From Stentor coeruleus (taxonomy: Eukaryota; Ciliophora; Heterotrichea; Heterotrichida; Stentoridae), in assembly GCA_001970955.1 (NCBI GenBank), contig MPUH01000203.1:1-64000 (forward strand): a stretch of DNA of 64,000 nt. The letters are read 5' to 3'. Made by a program: the position numbers and the translations under genes. The notes below the pieces were generated by a model. That model did no database searches and was not told the DNA's origin. It worked only from the letters and a program-made list of their open reading frames with translations. Of this stretch, positions 56,388-64,000 are shown piece by piece (position 1 is the stretch's first letter; every line of letters starts with the position of its first letter).

Positions 56388-58451
56388 TCATATTTTGTCA
56401 GGAAGTTTTTTAGCAATAAGGTTTCTGCGGACTATTTTTAAAGCATTATGACTTAATTTTAGATTTTGTAATCTGATATGTTCTTCAATGTTATTAAAAG
56501 CATATATGATTTGGGGTTTTAACCAATTACTAATAAGTTGATATGTAAGGTCTAAACTTTTACTATCGAAAAATATTGCTGCGATTAAAGATTCAATTGT
56601 GTCACTATAGAATTTTGGGTAGTCAAAGTTGAAAATATCATCTTTGATTATGTCAAGGTCACATGCTAATATGGACCAATTTTTAGAAACTTCATTTTTT
56701 TTATCATCGATTATTATATATTGACTTAATCCAGAAACTAAAGATATGCTTGCAAGATTTGAATTACAGACAATGAGTCTTTTGATTGAACTTAAGGTAT
56801 GTGGTTTCATGTGTTTTAAGAAATAAATTGAAGACATGACGATTAAGTCTAGGATAGCATCGCCGATAAACTCGAGTTTTTCATAGTTAAACCCTAGACA
56901 CATAGAATAATGTGTTAAGGATATTTTCAGTATTTTAGGGTCTTTGAATTTATAGAAAAGGTCATCATTTAGATGAATACTATTGTTTTTTATATATGAA
57001 CTTTTGAAGAACTCATGAACTTTTGTCCTAGGGTCTATGTAATTTTTAGCTTCTTCATCTGTTATTACTATTAATTTTTTCCCTGATATACAAGTTTTAA
57101 TAGCCTTCCACTTTTTTAGTATCCCGTATTTATATAGAAATTCACCTGCAGCTAACAAACCCCCACCAGCATAAAAGCATCCAACAAGTCCTTCAAAAAA
57201 ATCAGCCAAAACATTTTCTGTTATAGTCTGAGTATATGATAAAGTTTCATAACTCGAAGACCTCTCTTCAAAATACGCTGGGCGATAAGCGAAATGTGGA
57301 GGAAGGTGTGTCTTCAAATAAACATAAAAATCATTTTTCCTACAAATATCAGAAAAGTAACTATTCGACACAATATTATTACGTTTTGCAGTCAGTTGGC
57401 TTTCAGTATCATTTATATAACAATAAGACAAATCAAGTGTACATAGAAATTTCAATACACAATCCCCTAAAGTTTCTAAAGATTCATAGTTTATTATAGG
57501 ATCAACATCACTTGATGTTATAGCTTGTTTTATATATTTCATATTAAATGTATAGTTTGTTTTTTCAGCCAAGTCAATTGCTAATGAGTATATTTCTAAG
57601 TCAATTAAACATGAAATTAAAGAATATCCTTGATCCCATTGAGAACTTGTAAAAGGAAATTCAGTAAGATTTTTTAATAAAATCATAGGAGTGCCTTTTG
57701 CATATACATTTTTGTCGTTTGTATTGCTGGGTTCATATTTCACAGATTTGACGAATTTTACGAAACATATGTCTTTTTCAGTGATTTCCCCTGAACATTT
57801 TTTCCTAAACCCAGCGATAGAATTAGAGTCTAATTTGCTTTTGAGGATTATATCGACAACTTTTTCGTTTTGGTATTCTTGACTTATGATTTTCAGTTTA
57901 TTGTAACCTTTGCCATAGAGGACTTCAAAAAACTCAGGCACTCTTTCAGGCACTTCCCCAACATATTTCCAAAGCGCCCCAGTTTTTGTTGAGATTGCCA
58001 TTAGACCTTCTCGATCCTGAGTTTTTATATCAGTAAAACTCCTCCCTTGGAATGTGAAAATATTATTGACAAAGGCAAAATCAATATTTCGCCCTGAAAT
58101 CGGGACGACTAAATAGTTGACTTCAGATAAAGGTCCTTGGGTTTTAGGGTTTGTAATTCGTAAAAAGTGATGCCATAAATATTTCTGGAACTTTCTCAGA
58201 TTTTCAAGATTTCGTATATCGATTTCGACATTTTTTACATATTCTAACTCCTCATAATTAGGGTACTTAACAGATAGGATAATACCAAACAACTCAACTC
58301 TTTTAAAAACATAAAAATACCCTAGAAAACTCCCTTGGTTATACTCAAAAGCTCTAGTCAAAGACTCTCCATAGTTTTTCAATACAATTTTTTCAACTTT
58401 GATTTTTTTTTGTTTATCCGGTTCGCAGTGCTTTATAACCCTTTTTGCCAT
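56388..58451 (-). CDS. Dicer-like RNase III protein without helicase
   Basis: 687 residues. The N-terminal half holds a platform/PAZ-like region (about 40-230, with NYLVVPISGRNIDFAFVNN). Two RNase III domains follow. IIIa: NYESLETLGD (321-330) and LADFFE (415-420). IIIb: NYEKLEFIGD (522-531) and SDTIESLIAA (616-625). All acidic metal ligands are kept in both (E326, D330, D417, E420; E527, D531, D617, E620). There is no N-terminal helicase and no C-terminal dsRBD. Helicase-less Dicers in ciliates cut scan or small interfering RNAs, some during genome rearrangement, so a role there is plausible. Its ATG is 3 bp after the stop of the GAF gene. Confidence 0.9.
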   Translation of the reverse strand: MAKRVIKHCEPDKQKKIKVEKIVLKNYGESLTRAFEYNQGSFLGYFYVFKRVELFGIILSVKYPNYEELEYVKNVEIDIRNLENLRKFQKYLWHHFLRITNPKTQGPLSEVNYLVVPISGRNIDFAFVNNIFTFQGRSFTDIKTQDREGLMAISTKTGALWKYVGEVPERVPEFFEVLYGKGYNKLKIISQEYQNEKVVDIILKSKLDSNSIAGFRKKCSGEITEKDICFVKFVKSVKYEPSNTNDKNVYAKGTPMILLKNLTEFPFTSSQWDQGYSLISCLIDLEIYSLAIDLAEKTNYTFNMKYIKQAITSSDVDPIINYESLETLGDCVLKFLCTLDLSYCYINDTESQLTAKRNNIVSNSYFSDICRKNDFYVYLKTHLPPHFAYRPAYFEERSSSYETLSYTQTITENVLADFFEGLVGCFYAGGGLLAAGEFLYKYGILKKWKAIKTCISGKKLIVITDEEAKNYIDPRTKVHEFFKSSYIKNNSIHLNDDLFYKFKDPKILKISLTHYSMCLGFNYEKLEFIGDAILDLIVMSSIYFLKHMKPHTLSSIKRLIVCNSNLASISLVSGLSQYIIIDDKKNEVSKNWSILACDLDIIKDDIFNFDYPKFYSDTIESLIAAIFFDSKSLDLTYQLISNWLKPQIIYAFNNIEEHIRLQNLKLSHNALKIVRRNLIAKKLPDKI

Positions 58452-58454
58452 TTA

Positions 58455-60002
58455 TTAAGAATTTATATGAGAAAGCATTGCTATTACACTTCCAAGCAAT
58501 ATACTCATTTCTCCAATTATTTGTATATCTTTTGATGATATACTGTTGTTTAATTTGTTGTAAAGCTGAAGTACTCCAAGAATGACCCTATTTGGCCCAG
58601 GTAAGCATACAATAATTAAATTGTGCAATTCACTAACCCTTGCGAAATTATCGATTTCCCCAATATATTCTTTTTTATCAAAACTTTCATAAATTTTCAT
58701 AGAACGACTTGTATAAGCTTCTCCAGTTAAACCTAAGGTCAAAGGGAATTTTTGTAAACTTTGGCTATGTGTGATTCCATAAAACTCTGAAGTTTCTTCA
58801 TCTATATATAAAATCTCAGCAGCTTCAAAGTCAAAAAAACTCGGAAGTAAAGAGTTTATAGTACTAGCAAGATAATGATAAGTTCGTGCTCTAGCAAAAG
58901 CTGCACAAATATTAGTAACTTCAAGGAGTTGGTCTTGTAAATTATCTTCTTTTTGTTTGCCTACAAAAATTTTGGTACATGAAATACAGGTTTCAAGGAG
59001 GATTCTTAATTGAATTTCATCTATTTGTTCAAAAAGTCCTTTAGAAGACATCTGACATTGGACAATTAACGTAATTTCTTTATTGAGTACAGCAGATTCA
59101 ACAAGGTCTTGGCCTGATTTAATCCCATTAACAGCATCATTTATATTAGTGAAAATCGGAGGCTCATTATTAACATTTATATCATTATGGACTAGAATCC
59201 ATGTACCTGAAAGGTTAAGTTTTTGTATTGGGGCTTGAGAATCATTAGAATCAATGTATAATCTTTGTATAAAATTCGATATAAGATATAAAGAACAACG
59301 TTCACAATCTAATGTTCTTTTAATGCCGATAACTAAAGATGTAAATAAAAAACTAAGGTTTGGGGAAGATGACATGTCAGATAAAGCTTTATGGAGCATT
59401 TGAAGATTTTTTGCCCCATAACGATATTTGTCAAGACCACGAATAAGCCCAAGACGAGGTGTGGATAAACGTTCTTCTATGCTTTTCATTGACAAGTTTT
59501 CTGGAATCCCAGCATTTTTAAGGTTTTCAGCTTTTTGGTCTTCTAGGAACTTGTTGTTGTATTGAAGTTTTTCTAATTGGGCACGTAAAGTCTCAACTTC
59601 TGATTTGAATTTATCGTTTTCGATTATGCATTGTGAGAATTTCGCTTTAATATCAGAGTTTTGGAGTTCTGAGACTATAAACTCAACGTCAGCTGGGTTT
59701 ACGGTTGACTTAGTGTTTAGAAGTTGCTTATTTATTGAATGCATTCTGTTTAGTTGATCAGTTAGGTCGTCGATATGGTTTTCGTAAATTCTAACCTTTT
59801 CTTGTGAGATTCTTTTTTGGGATTCTAATTCACTTATTTGAATCATCAACTTTCTAGAGTTCACATCTTGAGAATGTGTTCTGGTTCCACGTGTTAATGG
59901 CTTTGGAGGAAATTGACCTAGGTTAGTCTTTGCAGTTTCATATAACACATAAGATTTGCCTATATCATTTTTTTTAGTCCGGCTAATCCCTGCACTCCAC
60001 AT
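58455..60002 (-). CDS. GAF-domain protein with coiled coil
   Basis: 515 residues. A coiled coil (about 50-165) is followed by two GAF-like domains, about 205-345 (MLHKALSDMSSSPNLSFLFT; CERCSLYLIS) and about 365-512 (FFDFEAAEILYIDEET; LTLGLTGEAYTS; GVLQLYNK). GAF domains bind cyclic nucleotides or other small ligands; no NKFDE-type cGMP motif and no catalytic domain is visible, so it is a sensor or adaptor rather than a phosphodiesterase. ATG 60000-60002; ends TAA 58455, with only 3 bp to the next gene. Confidence 0.82.
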   Translation of the reverse strand: MWSAGISRTKKNDIGKSYVLYETAKTNLGQFPPKPLTRGTRTHSQDVNSRKLMIQISELESQKRISQEKVRIYENHIDDLTDQLNRMHSINKQLLNTKSTVNPADVEFIVSELQNSDIKAKFSQCIIENDKFKSEVETLRAQLEKLQYNNKFLEDQKAENLKNAGIPENLSMKSIEERLSTPRLGLIRGLDKYRYGAKNLQMLHKALSDMSSSPNLSFLFTSLVIGIKRTLDCERCSLYLISNFIQRLYIDSNDSQAPIQKLNLSGTWILVHNDINVNNEPPIFTNINDAVNGIKSGQDLVESAVLNKEITLIVQCQMSSKGLFEQIDEIQLRILLETCISCTKIFVGKQKEDNLQDQLLEVTNICAAFARARTYHYLASTINSLLPSFFDFEAAEILYIDEETSEFYGITHSQSLQKFPLTLGLTGEAYTSRSMKIYESFDKKEYIGEIDNFARVSELHNLIIVCLPGPNRVILGVLQLYNKLNNSISSKDIQIIGEMSILLGSVIAMLSHINS

Positions 60003-60498
60003 TGATTAAACAAATATTATTCAGGATATTTTTATCTGAAGATTAAGATTTTAAATCAAAAATTGTAAGAATAAAAATTTTAGGAATTATATGCGGGATG
60101 TTGGGTGAAGAAAATATTTATCATTTAGGAAATCAGTTTTTGGTTTTTGGGAAAATTTTATTGAAAATTATGAGAATTTGTTTAGGTGAAAATTTGTGTA
60201 TGTTTTTGAGGATTGATTTTAGTTTAGAAGAAATTTTTTTTTTTTTTTTTAAGATATCAGCATTATAGAAAATCTTAATAGTCATGTTTTGTTGTTGAGC
60301 CTAATAAAATAAAAAATAACAGGTGTATAAGAAATATATTCTTAATTAAAATGCATTCTTTAATACTAAAAACCAAAAACCTAATTTTTTCAAATAAATC
60401 AATTTACAATCTCAACACCCTAAAACTTAATTACAATCAAAAAAAAACATATAAACTATCCTAACCTTCTCACAAAAAATCCATTAATAAAATCCAAA
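60003..60498. other. bidirectional spacer
   Basis: Between divergent genes; holds a run of 17 T at about 60234-60250. Nothing else recognisable. Confidence 0.5.
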
Positions 60499-61605
60499 AT
60501 GAAAACAATCTCAAAGCTGAAGTTTTTTCTTCCAGAGCTCTCTGAAGACTGTAACATCATCTGCAGTCTAAAAGGTAAGCTTTTTACACCTGAAGAAAAC
60601 AAAATTCTCTTCGAACAAAACTTTCACAAATCCCTTGACCCTTTCGAAATTATCAAGCAAGACATGCTTGACTTCACAAAAAGTATCCAAAGTTATCTAC
60701 AATCAGGTGAGAATTCTGTAGACTACATAACACAGTATTACTTCAAACATCCAGGTAAACACATAAGGCCCACAATTGCTTTAATCCTAGCAAGGGCAAT
60801 AAACTCAGCTAAAAATCAAGACTTTTCCTTATCATCTATTCATCATACCCAAAGAATATTTTCCCAAGTAATCGAAATGATTCATTGTTCAAGTCTTATT
60901 CATGATGACGTCATTGATAGTGGAGAAACTCGTCGTGGACAAACTGCAGTTCATAAACAAGTTGGTAATAAAGCTGCAGTTCTTGGTGGTGATTATTTAA
61001 TATCAACAGCATCACTTATGTGTACAGAATTAAAAGATCTAAGATTAATAGAACTTATATCAGCGATAATGGAAAATTTATCTAAAGGTGAATTGATTCA
61101 AAGTGATACTCAAGAAAGTGATTTAGATGCTTTATTAGTTGCATATTGCCATAAAACATATTTTAAGACTGCTTCATTGATAGCTCATGGGTGTAAAGGT
61201 ATTGGGCTTTATGGGATGGAAGAAGAAAAATGCTTTGAGTTTGGGAAACATTTAGGTTTAGCTTTTCAATATGTTGATGATATTTTGGATTTTACTGGGG
61301 ATAAGAAAACACTTGGGAAACCTAGTTTAAATGATATGAAAGAAGGACTGGCTACTGGACCTGTGCTTTTTGCCTGTGCTCATCAGCCTTCGCTTATTGA
61401 TGTAGTGTTTAGAAAATTTACTGAAACTGATGATATTATTCAAGGAAAAGAAGCAGCACTTAAATTTGGCTTGGAGACTACAAGAAGACTTGCTTTGATA
61501 CATCTTATGAAATCATTAGAAGCCTTGAATTTTATCCCTAAATCCTCGTATGCCTATTCTGCTTTAAATAGTCTAGCCCACAAAGTATATAGCAGAATAA
61601 GTTAA
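60499..61605 (+). CDS. trans-polyprenyl diphosphate synthase (COQ1-type)
   Basis: Extends allylic diphosphates with isopentenyl diphosphate to make the ubiquinone side chain, in mitochondria. 368 residues. Motifs: GKHIRP (86-91), first Asp-rich motif LIHDDVIDSGETRRG (133-147, DDVID), GGDYL (163-167), and second motif FQYVDDILDFTGD (256-268, DDILD). Residues four and five before the first DD are small (Ser), as in long-chain enzymes. The N-terminal 50 residues may target mitochondria. GLATGPVLFA replaces the family GLATAPVLYA. ATG 60499. Confidence 0.92.
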   Translation: MKTISKLKFFLPELSEDCNIICSLKGKLFTPEENKILFEQNFHKSLDPFEIIKQDMLDFTKSIQSYLQSGENSVDYITQYYFKHPGKHIRPTIALILARAINSAKNQDFSLSSIHHTQRIFSQVIEMIHCSSLIHDDVIDSGETRRGQTAVHKQVGNKAAVLGGDYLISTASLMCTELKDLRLIELISAIMENLSKGELIQSDTQESDLDALLVAYCHKTYFKTASLIAHGCKGIGLYGMEEEKCFEFGKHLGLAFQYVDDILDFTGDKKTLGKPSLNDMKEGLATGPVLFACAHQPSLIDVVFRKFTETDDIIQGKEAALKFGLETTRRLALIHLMKSLEALNFIPKSSYAYSALNSLAHKVYSRIS

Positions 61606-62373
61606 TTAAGATTACAAGTCCTTAAGGGACCCCGCAACTTTTTAACCACTTCTTCTAAAGTGAGTTTTATGATTTAGTTTTGGATTTTTATCGAATTTAT
61701 TATTTGGAATTTTTTAAGAAAATAATGCCTTTTTGATATATCCAATGGTTTTAAAAAGTTTTTTCTAGCTTTCTTATGGAAAATGAAGGATTTTATGTAT
61801 TTTTACTGTGTTGTACATGTTTTTTTAGGGTTTTTGCATATAGATTTTGTCTTGAGAATTTGATTTTCCTATTAAATATGAAGATAATCTTGTTCACTAA
61901 GTATTTATTTTTCTTGTGTTGAATTTGTGATCTGTTGTGGATGAATTTCAATACTTGTTTTAGTTTTAAAGTGCATGCTAGTTGCTAATTTGTATATAAA
62001 AATAACATTTAGGTTACCTATACTAGAAATAGATACAAAATAATATCTTTTTATAACTATATTAAATGTAAAAATAACTATGTTTGCATCTTGGCCCAAA
62101 TTGACTTCATTAAATTTTTAGTCAATGATTTCGTTTTTTCTATTTGTCTTTAAGTTCAGAGGCTTCGATAAAATTTTATGAAAGTAGTATTTGATTTTAT
62201 AAGAGAATATCAGACTTAAGCTTCTCAGTTTGTATATTTATAATATCACTTTGGGCAATATCACAAATCTTAAACCATCCTCTCTTATCATTAAAAACAA
62301 ATTCCATAACGCAATCATAAATTCAAATTATCCCTTATTTTCCAATACAATATTATTATTATTATAATAGCTT
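61606..62373. other. AT-rich spacer
   Basis: No gene seen between the polyprenyl synthase and ATPase genes; a short open minus frame inside is not convincing. Confidence 0.5.
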
Positions 62374-64000
62374 ATGAGTAACTACAAGAGGATACATCCA
62401 ATCGAAAAAAATCCTCTAAGACGTTCTCATAGAACTCCATCCTCTCAATTCTCAGATGCCACTCTTCATGAAGATGGTCTTGAAACTAAAGAAGTCCTCG
62501 AAAGACAAGCAAATTATGGGTAATCCATATATAGACCAAACGAAATAAAAGAAAGAGAAAAAAACCCTTATATTAACTTCCTAAAATACTTCTGGGGACC
62601 AATGCCTTTTTTGATATGGACAGCCACATTGATTGAATTAATTCGACTAGTTCCTCTGAATTTTGTTTTCCTTTTATTTTTGCAATTTGTCAATGGTTTA
62701 GTTTGGTACTATGAAGACCGGAGCTCAACAGAAGCAATAAAAACTTTAAAAATCAACTTAGCCCCAAAAGCAAAAGTTAAAAGAGATAGGATTTGGAAAA
62801 TCGTTCCTGCAAGAGATTTAGTTGTTGGGGATAAAATTTTCATATCCCCAGGGGATCTTTTTCCTGCCGATTGTATATTAGGACCTGGGGAGTTAAGGAT
62901 AAATCAATCTATGTTAACAGGAGAAACTATACCTGTAACAAAAACTGAAGGTGCAAGAGTTTATATGGGCTCTATATGTAAAAAAGGTGAAATCGAAGCT
63001 TATGTTTGCAGTACAGGTAAAAACACATTCTTTCAACGTAATACAACTTTAATTACTGAGGTTCAAAGAAAAGGAAATGTACAAAAAGTTCTCACACAAA
63101 TAGCATTTCTTTTAATGAGTATAGCTGGAATTCTAGTCATGGTTATATTTGTTATTTTATTAGTAAAAGGTAATGAGTTTCTTGAATGTATCGCTATCTG
63201 TGCTGTACTTATGGTTATATCTTTACCAATAGCCATGCAAGTTGTATGTGCAACAACTTTAGCTGTAGGGGCGAAATCTTTAAACAAACAAAAAGCTGTT
63301 GTAAGTTGTTTATCTTCTATAGAAGAACTTGCTGGAATGGATGCTCTTTGTATAAGTAAATCAGGTTTTCTAACAAAAGATGAACTGATTATAAAATCTC
63401 CAATTCTTTTTAATAGTTCAAATGATCATGATGTTTTCCTCCTTGCCTTACTTGCAAGTAAAAAAGAAAAAGATTCTCAGAATACTATTGATAAATATAT
63501 ATATGAATATGCTATTGAACAATATAATCTTAATTTGAGTTCTTATGAAGAAGAAGATTTTATTAATTATGATGCTAAAAACAAAATGACTATGGCTAAT
63601 ATAAGGAATACAGTAACTGGAGAATGTTTTTCTTGTTGTAAAGGATCTCCACAAGTTATAATGAGTTTAACAGAAAATATACAATTAAACATAGAAATCA
63701 CTAAGAATGTTTATGAACTTGCTAATCAAGGATTTAGTTCAATTGCTATAGGAAAAACTAATACACATGGTAAATGGGATATATATGGACTTATACCTAT
63801 TTATTATATTTTTTCTGAAGATATTGAAAAAAAAATACAGTCGTTAAAAAATTTAAACATAAAAATCACTATACTAACTGGGGATAATCTACAGTTTTGT
63901 AAAGAAGTTTGTAGAAAAGTTAGCTTTGGGGATGTGATTTTTAATGCTGAAGTTTTTAATTCTGATGATAATATTGTGCAAAAAGAACTTGTTGAAGCTA
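62374..64000 (+). CDS. P3A H+-ATPase-like protein, phosphorylation Asp replaced by Ser (partial)
   Basis: ATG 62374; a 15-nt intron at 62520-62534 restores the frame, which then stays open to the window end. After a short N-terminal region come the first membrane pair (about 70-110), the actuator domain with LTGETIPVTKTEGARVYMGS, the second pair (about 245-295) with SLPIAMQVVCATTLAVGAKS (family PVAMPxVLSxTMAVGA), then EELAGMDALCISKSGFLTK. In pumps that stretch reads CSDKTGTLT; here codon 323 (63355-63357) is AGT, Ser, and the Thr of DKTGT is Phe. The nucleotide domain keeps KGSP, and the P domain keeps ILTGDN. It cannot form the normal aspartyl-phosphate, so it is a pseudo-pump or regulator. 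Confidence 0.88.
62520..62534 (+). other. 15-nt spliceosomal intron
   Basis: GTAATCCATATATAG, with an in-frame TAA just inside. Splicing joins NYG to PNEIKERE, the conserved N-terminal P3A-ATPase motif, in phase. Confidence 0.93.

Noticed and set aside
58451-58455. GAF and Dicer-like ORFs as one fused gene
   Set aside because: Two stop codons (TAA TAA) precede the ATG and no GT donor is placed to splice them out.
61905-62099. 64-codon minus-strand ORF
   Set aside because: No protein-like character, no neighbours on that strand, and AT-rich composition as in spacers.

Overview
The window looks like macronuclear DNA of a heterotrich ciliate, most likely Stentor or a close relative. The reasons are: very AT-rich intergenic DNA, dense short genes on both strands, cilia-type proteins, the standard genetic code (TAA, TAG and TGA all end genes; the chitin synthase-like gene ends in TGA), and above all 15-nt spliceosomal introns of the form GTAA...TAG. 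I could place six isolated 15-nt introns (3956-3970, 18333-18347, 44502-44516, 47628-47642, 47940-47954, 62520-62534). Each joins two reading frames that are otherwise broken. No rRNA, tRNA, CRISPR array or telomere repeat was seen.

Layout. 0-12 kb: DHHC palmitoyltransferase, a P450-reductase-like diflavin protein, a lone ABCC TMD0-like protein facing a voltage-sensor-like protein, peptide deformylase and a chitin synthase-like protein. 12-25 kb: a cytoskeletal block with a CFAP100-like protein, kelch and coiled-coil proteins, GSKIP and an acylated small protein. 25-27.5 kb: gene-poor DNA holding a dead Merlin-type DNA transposon. 27-45 kb: a large kelch/Cys-rich membrane protein, a 4TM coiled-coil protein, a four-cNMP-domain PKG, CSN6, PLAC8 and a CAAX-box protein. 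45-64 kb: pseudo-calpain, ankyrin protein, U2AF-like splicing factor, PDI, a protein kinase, UDP-GlcNAc pyrophosphorylase, Dicer-like RNase III, GAF protein, polyprenyl synthase and the start of a P3A-type ATPase. UDP-GlcNAc pyrophosphorylase makes the substrate that an active chitin synthase would use.

Main discovery candidate: at 19800-20342, 31 consecutive intron-like units (GT/GC...AG, 25 of 15 nt and 6 of 16 nt) follow one another with only 3-nt or 0-nt spacers. Removing all of them leaves 24 three-base micro-exons that read without a stop and run in phase from the 5' ORF into the only clean 3' ORF, giving a 171-residue protein. A second, shorter array (8 units, 48144-48274, minus strand) also lies just before a clean terminal exon. 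I know of no described gene in which nearly every codon is separated by its own intron.

Other themes. Enzyme families that have lost key residues while the frame stays open: a P-type ATPase with Ser in place of the phosphorylated Asp, a calpain without Cys and His, a chitin synthase with EGR in place of EDR, and a reductase with an eroded FMN domain. Decaying host genes: a WDR4/TRM82-like gene, a uL5 (RPL11) gene, an F-box gene and several anonymous fragments. There are three 64-71-bp direct duplications, two with a central N, that look like assembly joints and damage gene models.
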